In this document: in pieces, positions 34,901-46,965 of the stretch
Layout: the number at the start of each line of letters is the position of its first letter
Position numbering within the stretch: position 1 is the stretch's first letter
NCBI RefSeq assembly: GCF_019175385.1
Contig: NC_083344.1
Location: forward strand, 5,742,965-5,806,964
DNA: 64,000 nucleotides
Direction: 5' to 3'
Source of the DNA: Lycium barbarum
Lineage: Eukaryota; Streptophyta; Magnoliopsida; Solanales; Solanaceae
Program-made: the position numbers and the translations under genes
The notes under the pieces: model-generated
The model's database searches: none
The model's input: only the letters and a program-made list of their open reading frames with translations
What the model was told of the DNA's origin: nothing

Positions 34901-37745
34901 TTAAAACTTTTTTTGCTCGTTCTTAGCTTCAATCATGATGCTAGGATGGTCTAATTGGTTGTCTAACAGACCCTTCAAACCTTTTTTGCTGTGTTTTTTT
35001 ACTTCTTATCTTTTACCTTTTTTGCTGTGTTTTTTTACTTCCACGACCCTCGGGTCATGGTGCCGTAACCTTTTTTGCTGTGTTTTTTTACTTCTTATCT
35101 TTTACCTTTTTTGTTGTGTTTTTTTACTTCTTATCTTTTACCTTTTCGCCTAATGGACTTCAAGTGTCGTAGATGATCGTTCTTAGCTTCAATCATGATG
35201 CTAGGATGGTCTAATGGTTGTCTGACAGACCCTTCAAACTTTTTTTGCTGTAGATGATCGTTCTTAGCTTCAATCATGATGCTAGGATGGTCTAATGGTT
35301 GTCTGACAGACCCTTCAAACCTTTTTTGCTGTGTTTTTTTACTTCTTATCTTTTACCTTTTTTGCTGTGTTTTTTTACTTCCACGACCCTCGGGTCATGG
35401 TGCCGTAACCTTTTTTGCTGTGTTTTTTTACTTCTTATCTTTTACCTTTTTTGTTGTGTTTTTTTACTTCTTATCTTTTACCTTTTCGCCTAATGGACTT
35501 CAAGTGCCGTAGATGATCGTTCTTAGCTTCAATCATGATGCTAGGATGGTCTAATGGTTGTCTGACAGACCCTTCAAACTTTTTTTGCTGTAGATGATCG
35601 TTCTTAGCTTCAATCATGATGCTAGGATGGTCTAATGGTTGTCTGACAGACCCTTCAAACCTTTTTTGCTGTGTTTTTTTACTTCTTATCTTTTACCTTT
35701 TTTGCTGTGTTTTTTTACTTCCACGACCCTCGGGTCATGGTGCCGTAACCTTTTTTGCTGTGTTTTTTTACTTCTTATCTTTTACCTTTTTTGTTGTGTT
35801 TTTTTACTTCTTATCTTTTACCTTTTCGCCTAATGGACTTCAAGTGCCGTAGATGATCGTTCTTAGCTTCAATCATGATGCTAGGATGGTCTAATGGTTG
35901 TCTGACAGACCCTTCAAACTTTTTTTGCTGTAGATGATCGTTCTTAGCTTCAATCATGATGCTAGGATGGTCTAATGGTTGTCTGACAGACCCTTCAAAC
36001 CTTTTTTGCTGTGTTTTTTTACTTCTTATCTTTTACCTTTTTTGCTGTGTTTTTTTACTTCCACGACCCTCGGGTCATGGTGCCGTAGATGATCGTTCTT
36101 AACCTCAATCATGATGCTAGGATGGTCTTATGGCTGTCTGACAGACCCTTCAAACCTTTTTTGCTGTGTTTTTTTACTTCTTATCTTTTACCTTTTTTGT
36201 TGTGTTTTTTTACTTCTTATCTTTTACCTTTTCGCCTAATGGACTTCAAGTGCCGTAGATGATCGTTCTTAGCTTCAATCATGATGCTAGGATGGTCTAA
36301 TGGCTGTCTGACAGACCCTTCAAACCTTTTTTATTGTGTTTTTTTACTTCTTATCTTTTACCTTTTTTGTTGTGTTTTTTTACTTCTTATCTTTTGCTGG
36401 TTCGCCTAATGGACTTCAAGTGAAGAATGTCTTTTTAATCAGACCAAAAGTCTGGTGGATGACTCGTGCCCATTCGACCAGAGCGTGATTAATAGCTTTT
36501 GCTGGTTCGCCTATTGGACTTCAAGTGAAGAATGTCCTTTTAATCAGACCAAAAGTCTGGTGGATGACTCGTGCCCATTCGACCAGAGCGTGATTAATAG
36601 CTTCCACGACCCTCGGGTCATGGTGCCGTAGATGATCGTTCTTAGCCTCAATCATGATGCTAGGATGGTCTTATGGCTGTCTGACAGACCCTTCAAACCT
36701 TTTTTGCTGTGTTTTTTTACTTCTTATCTTTTACCTTTGTTGTTGGCCATTCGACCAGAGCGTGATTAATAGCTTCCACGACCCTCTGGTCATGGTGCCG
36801 TAGATGATTGTTCTTAACCTCAATCATGATGCTAGGATGGTCCAATGGCTGTCTGACAGACCCTTCAAACCTTTTTTGTTGTGTTTTTTTACTTTTTATC
36901 TTTTACCTTTTTTGTTGTGTTTTTTTACTTCTTATCTTTTGCTGGTTCGCCTAATGGACTTCAAGTGAAGAATGTCCTTTTAATCAGACCAAAAGTCTGG
37001 TGGATGACTCGTGCCCATTCGACCAGAGCGTGATTAATAGCTTCCACGACCCTCGAGTCATGGTGCCGTAGATGATCGTTCTTAGCCTCAATCATGATGC
37101 TAGGATGGTCTTATGGCTGTCTGACAGACCCGTCAAACCTTTTTTGCTGTGTTTTTTTACTTCTTATCTTTTACCTTTGTTGTTGGCCCTTCGACCAGAG
37201 CGTGATTAATAGCTTCCACGACCCTCTGGTCATGGTGCCGTAGATGATTGTTCTTAACCTCAATCATGATGCTAGGATGGTCCAATGGCTGTCTGACAGA
37301 CCCGTCAAACCTTTTTTGCTGTGTTTTTTTACTTCTTATCTTTTACCTTTTTTGTTGTGTTTTTTTACTTCTTATCTTTTGCTGGTTCGCCTAATGGACT
37401 TCAAGTGCCGTAGATGATCGTTCTTAGCTTCAATCATGATGCTAGGATGGTCTAATGGCTGTCTGACAGACCCTTCAAACCTTTTTTGCTGTGTTTTTTT
37501 ACTTCTTATCTTTTACCTTTTTTGTTGTGTTTTTTTACTTCTTATCTTTTGCTGGTTCGCCTAATGGACTTCAAGTGCCATAGATGATCGTTCTTAGCTT
37601 CAATCATGATGCTAGGATGGTCTAATGGCTGTCTGACAGACCCTTCAAACCTTTTTTGTTGTGTTTTTTTACTTCTTATCTTTTACCTTTTTTGTTGTGT
37701 TTTTTTACTTCTTATCTTTTGCTGGTTCGCCTAATGGACTTCAAG
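34901..37745 (+). repeat. Satellite array derived from the U3 3' domain and its spacer
   Basis: About 15 modules repeat box C to box D (GATGATCGTTCTTAGC...GTCTGACAGACCC) followed by T-rich spacer CTTTTTTGCTGTG/ACTTCTTATCTTTTACC. An exact 340-bp higher-order period links 35276 and 35616. From 36470 on, modules also include the box B segment GAGCGTGATTAATAGC. The spacer resembles the U3-U6 intergenic DNA at 13184-13237. The 64-78-codon ORFs repeated here are artefacts. Confidence 0.93.
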
Positions 37746-37800
37746 TGAAGAATGTCCTTTTAATCAGACCAAAAAATGATATCTTTTCACATTTAGTATT

Positions 37801-38305
37801 TTCTCCCTCTCAATTTATGTGATGGTGTTCAGATTTTAAGAATCAAATGAATTATTGTTTGACCACAATTTTTTTTATATGTCTTTTAAATATTTTGAAT
37901 TATTAATTATTATAACTTAGAGTATTTTTTACGAAGTTTCAAATATGTAAATTTTATTTCGAAAAAACTCAAATTCTATGTCCAAATGTACAGTCAAAAT
38001 TAAGACGTTTAAATCCCGAAAAGTGAAAAGTGTCATGTAAATCGGGACAAGGGGAGTAAAAATTTAAGTGATGGTGTTCAGATTTTGAGAATCAAATGAA
38101 TTATTCTTTGACCGCAATTTTTTTATATGTCTTTTAAATATTTTGAATTATTAATTATTGTAACTTATAGTACTTTTTTACGAAGTTTCAAAAATGTAAA
38201 TTTTATTTCGAAAAAACTCAAATTCTATGTCCAAATTTACGGTCAAAATTAAGACGTTTGAATCCCGAAAAGTGAAAAGTGTCATGTCAATCGGGACAAG
38301 GGGAG
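37801..38305. mobile_element. Two tandem Stowaway-like copies
   Basis: 37801-38056 starts TTCTCCCTCTCAATTTATG and ends GGGACAAGGGGAG + TA. 38068-38305 repeats it without its left end. Unit 1 has a single copy (14266-14502). Confidence 0.7.
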
Positions 38306-39635
38306 TAACCGTTTAACTTAAAACTTTCTATTTTACCCTTAATGAGATTATTTATAGTCACTCAAATATCTATTACTTATTTTTTAACACAAATTTCAAA
38401 AGTCTTACTTTTATTTTAAACTCCGTGCCAATCAAATATAATCACATGAATTAGGGTGAAGCAAGTAATATTCACCTTTTCATTACTAAAACAACTTTTC
38501 TAGGCACTTCAAAGTGAAGGTTAGCACCATCAAAGGCTGCAATGAATGATATTACTAAGCCTATCAATTTAGTTTTTTGAATACATGCAATAGCACATGT
38601 TCTAAATGTTCTACATACACTTCATTTAATTCAAATGAATAAATTGTCCTTCAATTTTGCTCTTACATAAAGTGGGATTATCCTATTTCTTTAAGGCAAA
38701 AATGAGTTTAAAGGCTATTCATAGTTTTTTTCAGAAGATATATTTAAATCTAAATTTAAGTTTAGGTTAATTTGAAACGAACATGTATGTTCTTAAAATG
38801 ATATGACTATTCGGAGTAGTCTTCTTTTTAAATTCCATAAATTGAAGTCTTCGTTAAGGAAGTGGCGAAGTCAAGTGTATTTTAATGTGATTTTGTTGGA
38901 TACTGAGACCTGAAGGAAGCTGCATGTATTTTCTCGAAATATATACGAACAATATTTTTTCAAAGACAATAAATTTACAGATAAAAATAATTTGATGGTG
39001 TAAAATTATTTATACTGATAATGTATAATACTTAAGCTCATGAGGTTTACTTATGTATGGAAGATGTATAATAAGTTGTGCAAGATCATCATTGACCATG
39101 TAGTGTTATGAAGAATTGAGATCGTTTACATTGATAGAAAATACTATTGGTAAATAATATATACATAAAGGATTTTTACACTACATAGCAGTCCAACAAA
39201 TTTCATAATAAAATAATTTTAATTATTTTTTAAGAAAAATTAGTCAGTATGATCACTATCTAATCTGTGTATAATCGGTGTGTAAATATTGTATATATAT
39301 ATTATACACTTGTTATATAATTTTTATATATTGAGTATACACTAGCGACTCCTACACAGAGTTGCAGCTAGGCGGGTGAAATGTTTTATAATCGCCTGAT
39401 TAAAAATGTTAGAAACCGTATTAGAAGTTGAATGGCACATTGGTGTCAATTGTCACCAGTGAGACCATTAGTTCTCAAACAAAGACTTGTTGTGAACCAA
39501 GTGAGCCCCTCATTGGTTGCAAAGAGTATTTATTAATGATTTGAAAGTTAAATAGATTTTTTCACCCAATAGATTAGTCTCTTGAGGTTGAAATATTCAA
39601 TTTATATTTCACAATACAATATTATTAGTGGTTAC

Positions 39636-39965
39636 TAGTGGCGGATCCAGGATTTCCACTCAGGGTTTTCAGAAAAATAACTGGACCACTTGACCTAGCC
39701 TTTTGCATTTGTTCAGGGTGTTCAAAAGTTAATATGTGTACATAAACATAAACATAGAAAATTTACCTTAAATATATATTGTAATTTCTCTTTTCATGCT
39801 TTTATTGAGCCGAGGGTCTTTCGGAAACAGTCGTCCTACCTTGATAGGAGTAAGGTCTGCATACACTCTACCCTCCCCAAACCTCACGGTATGGGATTCC
39901 ACTGGGTTGTTGTTGTTGTTGTAGTATTCGGATTAACACCTGGGCCATGGCTAAATCCGCCCCCG
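39636..39965. mobile_element. hAT-type MITE containing a SINE tail
   Basis: Ends TAGTGGCGGATCC...AATCCGCCCCCG. 8-bp flanks GTGGTTAC (39628-39635) and TTGGTTAC (39966-39973). The empty site TTAGTGGTTACAGAC is intact at about 15733-15750, giving an exact insertion. 330 bp. Confidence 0.85.
39806..39930 (+). mobile_element. 3' part of a TS-like SINE
   Basis: GAGCCGAGGGTCTTTCGGAA, GGTCTGCATACACTCTACCC and a terminal (TTG)n tract are the familiar 3' half of the Solanaceae TS SINE. The tRNA-like 5' half is absent. It lies inside the hAT element. Confidence 0.75.
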
Positions 39966-41460
39966 TTGGTTACAGACTTGGGATAAAAAAACAGAATATA
40001 CACATGAAATAGAAGTTAAAGAAAAGTACGTAGTAAACATACTGCATGCGGATTATATATGCTAAAAGTTTCAAAGAGCAAATTATCCAATATATCTATA
40101 TGTAATGATTAACAAAAGTATAATCAATTATAGTGCTTTTCACACAGTAAATGTGTACCTCTAGACTCTAGTATATATAGCCAGGCATATTTGCATGTTA
40201 GCTGAGAAAGTATTTTATTGTCACCAATCAAGTCCCACCAACAAGCAGTATGCTACTGTAATCATTACGGAGTGCAATTATTTTGCCATCTTTGGTATAG
40301 TAATCTTTGGCAAGTATACGCCTATTTTAATCATTATTTCTTTGGCTTAATTCATCTGCACTCCTTTAAATTTGTCGTTGCTCCTATTAAATCCCTGAAC
40401 TCGTCTTTATGTGTGTCTGTTAAATCATCTAAATTTGATTTTTATTAGAAGTAAAAAATAAATTATGATAATGAAGGTAAAGTAATATTTTAGACGTGTG
40501 ATAAGCTATTCTTTAGGTCATGGATGTGTCGGTCCCTGCTCTTTCATTGCCAGCTTAATTAAAGAACATACTATTTTTTTCCTTCTCAATTGCTGCTAAT
40601 CTTAACTAAAAAAAATGGCATAATTAAATTAAAATATATATTAGCATGTTGCTACATTGAAGATAGAATACTATGCAAGTCAGATTGTATTTGATAGACA
40701 CACTTGAGAACGAATTCAGAGGTCCAATAGAAACAACACTTAATTGAAATGTCAAAATGTAAAAAAGGGATAAGTTCGGGGGCATATGCATTAAGCCTAT
40801 TTCTTTTCTTTTATCTTCTTTTTTCCCTCTCTCCTTTTCTCCCTTTATTATGTATGGATTTTTTTCCAAAGAACTTAAAGGTTTTTGTTTTTTTTTATGT
40901 ACATCCGGTATTTATACCACAAATAAATATCAATTTTGGTAAGCAAATTAATATTTTATTTGTCAAAATATTATTAAAAAAAAAAAATTATTGACCAGTT
41001 CAGTTTTAACCTTTTCTAACAACCTACTACAACTAGTCTAGGCAGAAATACAAGATCTAGACTAATTACAACTTTCTCTTCTATGAAACCAGAAAGTTTG
41101 AATGGAGAACAACACACTGCTGATTAACATTTCACTACCAGCATAGGATAAGAATTTAAAAGTCCAATTATTAATTCCTGTTACACATTTGAATTGACCA
41201 TTTTTAGGAAGTTATATTACCTACTACTCTGCCATGTTTAAATTATGCACTTCGTTAGAAGAGCTTGACCAAATAATTAAGAAGAATTACCAACCACTAA
41301 GACTTTATTTCTTTTTTGAGATTTGAAATAAAATTCAATCAATGGCAACCCTGAATGAAGTGTTAACAAAGTAAATCTAGCTTGAGATTTCTTCCACTTA
41401 GTTGATCTTAGTGATACAACTAATCAAAACATAGACACTTAAAAAATTGAAACTAAAATT

Positions 41461-41593
41461 GTAGGGGCACTCAATAAAGAAAACCCCTCCAAAAATAAGC
41501 GTATGCCACTAAATATAGAGCGCACACGGTATTCTTTAGTAAAAGGCGAAAGAATAGTTCGCTTTGTGCTCACTGCGTGGCTGCGTAACTTAT
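41461..41593 (-). ncRNA. U5: U5 snRNA copy 3
   Basis: On the - strand: loop I CGCCTTTTACT (41538-41548) on a perfect 8-bp stem. GCCAC/GTGGC closes the outer stem, and GAGC-CA pairs with TG-GCTC in the lower stem. The Sm site ATTTTTGG is at 41489-41496. The 3' hairpin AGGGGT...GCCCCT ends near 41462. Downstream, CAATTTTAGTTTCAA resembles the plant 3'-end box CAN(3-10)AGTNNAA. About 133 nt. A U-rich substitution (TATAT for TGCAA) weakens the base of the stem, and TATA reads TTAGATAAAA. Body largely intact, expression uncertain. Confidence 0.92.
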
Positions 41594-41612
41594 GCCTAAG
41601 CGTTTGTTAACC

Positions 41613-41663
41613 ATTTTATCTAACAAGAAGTTGGTGCTCTCTCTTTCTGTTTCGATGTGGGAG
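41613..41663 (-). promoter_or_regulatory. U5-3 promoter
   Basis: USE CTCCCACATCG (41653-41663) and a degraded TATA (TTAGATAAAA, 41613-41622) with Pol II-type spacing of about 30 bp. Confidence 0.8.
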
Positions 41664-41703
41664 TCAATCACTACTTTTCCTCAACTTTTTAAGGCATCAA
41701 AGT

Positions 41704-41861
41704 ATATAGCTCTGCTTCTTCTCTTCATCATGTCCTTCACTTATGATATGGGGGAGCAAATAGAAGAGAGATTCTATATAGGAGATGATAAAATGCAAGA
41801 AATGGGAATTTTTGGTAGGAAGATATATGAAATTATTATATTGATAAAATTGAAACTCTAA
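41704..41861 (+). other. Copy 3 of the small conserved frame
   Basis: Same frame as 17446-17608. The ATG is ATA here, though a longer frame from ATG 41592 would cover the U5 promoter region. Function unknown. Confidence 0.22.
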
Positions 41862-42094
41862 AAGTGTTTCAATATCTTTGCCTGTGGATAAGTTTTTGTC
41901 TGAATTCTGCTTTATATACAAGATGAGTAAAATAACTTGACTATAGCGAAGCGAGGAAACGTATCGTATCAACAAATCTGAGTTCCTTCGGAAGGGATAA
42001 GGCAAAAGAATAACGAACTATTGCTTGCTATATATTAGTTGTTTTTCCGTTACACATGGAGTCGAAAAAGGAAAATGGGGAGAGAATAGTGGAG

Positions 42095-42497
42095 AATTGA
42101 ACTCACAATACCTATTGTGTGAAAGACTTTCACCATTATCACTAGATTGTAAACTCACAACACCTATTCTATGAAAGACTCCATCGATACCGTTGGATTG
42201 GAAACTCACAAGCGAAATACTCTGATCGATGCCACTGAATTGTAAACTCACAAGCGAAATACTCTGATCGATGCCACTGAATTGTAAACTCACAACACAT
42301 TGTGTGTGAAAGACTCTCATCGATACAACTAAACTGTAAACTCACAACACCTATTGTGTGATAAACTCTCATCGATACCACTAAACTACAAACTCACAAC
42401 ACATATTATGTAAAATACTTTCACCAATATCACTAAACTGTAAACTCAAAATACTTATTATGTGAAAAACTCTCATCATCGATACCACTAAACTGTG
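42095..42497. repeat. 52-bp minisatellite upstream of U5-3
   Basis: Same unit as at 17830, with one extra near-identical AAACTCACAAGCGAAATACT copy. Confidence 0.9.
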
Positions 42498-42758
42498 ACC
42501 AAGAGGTTGTGATCCCATTTTTTAGTTTTGCTTTGGGAAGTATTTGTATATGCAATTCGCTTTAATTCGATCACAGAAAAAAAAACATATTGTTGATCGA
42601 AATGATAATTTGCTAGACGAATTGGTGTTGCCTTCCATCCGCGAAACATAAATATCGGTGTTATATATTTTGTTGTGTAAACAGTTAAGTGCCCTTTGTT
42701 TTGCTACTGTATATTATTTGAAAGTTATTTATGATAATGTGTAATATCTATAGTCCTA

Positions 42759-43077
42759 TGATAAGAAGTAAGGATTCAAGTGATTGGAGCAACATTAATG
42801 GAGGAAATGGAAGAAGACATGAAGAACTTCTAGAGAGAAGATTTCTGTAGAATGGGGAAAAATGAATATAACTGCTCAAAGAGTGAAGTACTGTACATGG
42901 TCCTACTTAATGGACTAATGAGCTGGTGCCAGCTGTAGAATAACTAACTAAACTAATCAAGATAAAAGCTAAGTTAAGTACATCTAGGAAACTGTGTAGT
43001 ACACTTAATTTAAGTAGTACAGTTGACTAAGTAGTACAATTACAATGATAAGACAAATGAGATAAATAACTTCAATA
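42759..43077 (-). repeat. 3' LTR of the reverse copia element
   Basis: 319 bp. On the - strand it is preceded by the polypurine tract CCAACTTGAGAGGGGG (43078-43093). Confidence 0.9.
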
Positions 43078-43153
43078 CCCCCTCTCAAGTTGGAAGTGAG
43101 TTACTCACAGCCAACTTGCTAAGAAGTAAAGAAAGTTTTATGCCAGCGAGGGA

Positions 43154-43681
43154 CTAAGTGAATATATCTACCAGCTGATCATGTGTAGAAATGTGATGAA
43201 GAGAAATCAGTCCTTCTGGGAGCTTGTCCCTCACAAAGTGACAATCAACTTCGATACACTTTGTTCTCTCACGGAACACAGGGTTCCTTGCAATGTGAAG
43301 TGCAGCTTGACTGTCACAAAAAATAGGAACAGGCAAGGAGATGGGAACAGTCAACTCATCAAGCAATCTACTCAACCACACTAGCTCTCCAACAACCATC
43401 CTGGTGGATCTGTATTCAGCTTCTGCTGATGACAGGGCCACAGTAGCCTGCTTCTTAGACTTCCAGCTGATTGGGCAATCACCAAGCAAGACAAGATAGC
43501 CATTAACAGACCTTTTGGACTCAGGGAAAGCTGCCCAGTTTGAGTCACAAAAGGCTTTGATAGAGTAATCACACTTGTTAGAAAAGAAAATACCTAAGGT
43601 AGGATCACCCATTAAGTATCTAAGGACATGGAAGGCAGCTTTCAGGTGAGACTCTCTAAGATTCTGCATGTATTGGTTCAA
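43154..43681 (-). pseudogene. copia RNase H
   Basis: 175 codons with LRYLMGDPTLGIFFS, FCDSNWAAFPESKRSVNGYL, SKKQATVALSSAEAEYRS, FCDSQAALHIARNPVFRERTK and a shortened THDQLVDIFT end. These match the copia C-terminal RNase H in order. Open over the whole domain, but cut off from the reverse transcriptase by a stop. Confidence 0.93.
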
Positions 43682-43689
43682 GTGTTACA

Positions 43690-44650
43690 CACTATAAGAA
43701 ATATCTAGTCTGGTATGAGTAAGGAAGTTGAGCTTCCCTACCAACTTCCTATAATGAGTGGGATCTGGTAAAAGTGCACCTTCATCTGCAGTCAACTTCA
43801 CAGATGATCAAGTGGAGAAGACAAGGAACTGTACTGCATACATTCATACTCTTTCAATAGGTCCATAGTAAACTTCCTTTGAGAAATAAGCACACCATCA
43901 TCTTTGTACAACACCTCAAGTCCCAAGAAATAATGCAGGAAGCTCAAGTCTTTGATTTTAAAAGTAGAGTGAAGGAATTATTTCAGAGAATCAATTTCAT
44001 CAAGGTCAGTACCAGTGATCAAGATATCATCTATACACACTGCCAGGAAAACCACTAAGGAACCTTATTTCTTGTAAAATAAGGAATAGTCAAGTAAAGA
44101 GTGGGAATATCCCTTAGAATACAGTACTGCAGCTAATTTTTAATACCATTGTCTGCTGGCCTGTTTGAGGCCATATAGGGATTTGTTAAGTTTTCAGACT
44201 AAGTCAGATCTGGGTGGAACCAAACCAAGTGGCACATGCATATAGACTTCCTAATGCAAATCTCCATGGAGAAAGGCATTATTAACATCAAGTTGGAAAT
44301 TTTTCCACCCTTTCTTGACTGCAGTACTAATCAAAGCCCTGACAGTTGTCATTTTGACAACTGGGGAAAAAGTTTCTATGTAATCTAAACCAGTTTGCTG
44401 AGTGTATCCTTTTACTACCAATCTAGTTTTAAACCTCTCATCACTACCATGAGCCTTATGCTTAACTTTGTACACCTACCTACAACCTATAGGTTTCTTA
44501 TCGGTGGAAGGGGGACTAAATCCCAAGTATGATTGACATGAAGAGCATCAAACTCTTGTGTCATGGCAGCTTGCCAAGCAGGATTCAAGGTTGCCTCCTC
44601 ATAAGAGTTGGGTTAATAATCATGAAAAATATTTCTGACCAAATGCTGAC
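43690..44650 (-). pseudogene. copia reverse transcriptase
   Basis: The longest open piece is 44251-44475 ([27 protein letters not shown] and [15 protein letters not shown], with the first catalytic Asp). The polymerase motif near 44020-44045 reads VCIDDILITG where YVDD is expected, so Tyr became Cys and Val became Ile. Several stops interrupt the domain. Confidence 0.88.
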
Positions 44651-44807
44651 TATCAGGGGTTAATGCAGTAAAAGAAAAACTAGGTTCATGAGGTATATAA
44701 GCAGCAAAAGAAAAAGAACTATCACTATTGTCAGGACTAGAAGTATCATGATTAGCAGGTGCAGGTTTAGATTAAAGATTAGCAAGGTGATGCACATAGT
44801 CATAAAG

Positions 44808-46209
44808 TTATGAAGGGGGCCTGGGCACTCTACTAGGTCTGTTAGTGCCAGCATATTTTGTGTGTGGTATGAGTGAAGAATGTAATAGTTGCCTATGAGT
44901 GGAGGAGCTGGAATGGGGAGCAGAAGAGTTGGGATGAGAGGGTGAAGTTGGAGGACTAGAGAGGTGGTTTGAAGGTGTGAAACTGTCACTATACAACAAA
45001 TGACTCTCATTCCTATGGGGAGATGAGGAAGAATGAACATGAGGTTCACTGGAATTGGAGGAAGGGACAGAAAAAGGGAAAAGATCATCATCAAAGGAAG
45101 GCAAGGTGTTAGGAGTTGAAGTTAAGCCGAATTGATATAAAGCAAATGGGTTAGATGACAATGTAAAAGGGAAAATTCTCTCAATGACATCTCTGGAGGT
45201 GTGAATTTTCTTTGTGATTAGATTGAGGACCTTATATCCTTTAGTGCCAAAAGGATAACCAATGAAAATATGGGGTGTGGACCTTGGCTCAAGTTTGTCT
45301 GAGTGTGTTTTAAGAGTACTGGGGAAACAGAGACAGCCAAAGCTCTTCAAATGGGAATAGGATGGTTTATGGTTGTATGACATTTCACATGGACATTTAT
45401 TGTGTAGCAGAGAGGAAGGTAATCTGTTGATGATGTATGTGGAAGTTAAGATGCATTCTCTCCAATATTTTGAAGGTAACTTGGATTGGAATAAGAGGGC
45501 TCTTGCTGTCTCAAGCAAGTACTTGTGTTTCCTCTCTACTATGCCATTTTGTTGAGGGGTGTATGAGCATGTTCTTTGGTGAAGGATACCATTGGTTTGT
45601 AGGAAAGAAGTAGTTTCTTCATTAATGAACTTAAACCATTATCAGTTTTGATGCATTTAATGGTGGTATTGAATTGGTTTTGGACCATAGCAGAGAAGAA
45701 TTTAATGACCTGCAGTGCATTACTTTTGCAACTTATCAACTGCGTCCAAGTACATCTGCTATAGTCATCCACAATCAGGGGCGGATGTAGTAGAGGCTCA
45801 GGGTGTTCACCCGAACACCCTGGCCAAAAAATTACAGTGTATATTTAGGGTAAATTTTCTGTATTGACTTTTGAACACCCTGAACAAATGCAAAAGTTGG
45901 TTCAGTTATTTTTCCAAACACCCTGATTAAAATCCTGGATCCGTCACTGTCCATAATAGTCACAAAATACCTATAGTGGTCATGAGTTGGGACATGATAA
46001 GGTCCCCATAGATCAATGTGAAGCAACTCAAAAGGTTTGAAAGTTTTTGTGGTGCTTTGTGGGAATGACAATCTGGTTTGTCTAGCCATATGGCAAATTG
46101 TGCAAGTAAAAGGTTGTTTGGGTGCAAAGGTGTCTGATATAGAGGATATATTTTTCATCTTAGACATGCCCCAATCTCTCTTGCCACAAGAAGTCAACTC
46201 AATGATCAT
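44808..46209 (-). pseudogene. copia integrase
   Basis: Pieces at 45832-46209 (CTICHMARQTRLSFP zinc-binding end, ELLHIDLWGPYHVPTHDHYRYFVTIMD), 45539-45772 (DDYSRCTWTQLIS..., CIKTDNG) and 44808-45518 (ETARALLFQSKLPSKYWRE, then the SFGCLCFPSTL segment and a Ser/Pro-rich linker). The catalytic core is split by the hAT MITE exactly between MD and DYSR, with further frameshifts near 45600. Confidence 0.92.
45776..45949. mobile_element. hAT-type MITE inside the integrase
   Basis: CAGGGGCGGATGTAG...TGGATCCGTCACTG, 174 bp, flanked by 8-bp TCCACAAT (45768-45775) and TCCATAAT (45950-45957). Removing it and one flank restores the MDDYSR coding order, confirming the boundaries. Confidence 0.92.
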
Positions 46210-46429
46210 TTCTTAGAAGTGCATCAGTCACAGAAGAAACATTTTCAGTAGTTAATGAGCAAACATTTTCAGCACTCAATGAACAACCAGTTTTATAACT
46301 AACGGAGGCATTTACATACAGGGGGATCCACATTACCAGATGACTGAGATTGGTTGTGTGTAATTTGAGAAGGGATAGTAGGAACAACAGAATTAGAAGC
46401 AGGGACAACAGGAACAGAAAAGCTTGCAT

Positions 46430-46882
46430 TTAACCTTGAAAACTGGAAGTATAAACCATCCTTGACTTTTTAGCAATTTTCGGAGGCCTCTTGTTTGAAG
46501 GGGCCTGCAAAAGAAGACAAGAAAATCTAGTAAATATGACAATGCAATTAAGTTGAATTGTCAAAGAGTGGACAGATATCAACTTGAATTTGAAACTGGG
46601 CACGAAAATGACATTTTTCAAGGTGAGTTTAGGATTAAGTACAACATCTCCTATTAGGGCCACCTTGACCTTATATCTATTAGCCAATGAGACAAGGAAA
46701 AGGTAAACTACTAGTTTAGTGTTGATAAGTAAGGACTTATTAAAGGTCATATGGTGTGTGGCTCCGGAATTAATGATCCAAAAATCAGCATCAGGTCTAA
46801 AATTTTCACAAGATTGCTTATCACCATCAAAAGAAGTGAGGCAAGTCACAATACCTGCAAAGTTTGTTGATCCACCAGTCAT
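46430..46882 (-). pseudogene. copia protease region
   Basis: Contains DADFWIINSGATHHMT. The catalytic Asp of DSG is Asn here (about 46769-46771), so the protease was inactivated by substitution even where the frame is open. Downstream ends the KLISVHSLT segment. Confidence 0.88.
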
Positions 46883-46965
46883 GTTGATTCCTCCTGAGTA
46901 TTCTCATGCATTTCCAGGTTGAAAGTTCTCCAAGATGTGCAGCAACTGACCATATTGTTCTTTAA

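Larger units (their letters stand above)
38310..41455. other. Unit 3 spacer between U3 array and U5-3
   Basis: Aligns with 14510-17205. The only clear extra feature is the hAT/SINE insertion at 39636-39965. Confidence 0.6.

Noticed and set aside
35276..35852. 78- and 64-codon ORFs repeated every 340 bp
   Set aside because: They are translations of the U3-derived satellite. The composition is Phe/Leu/Cys-rich from T-rich spacer.
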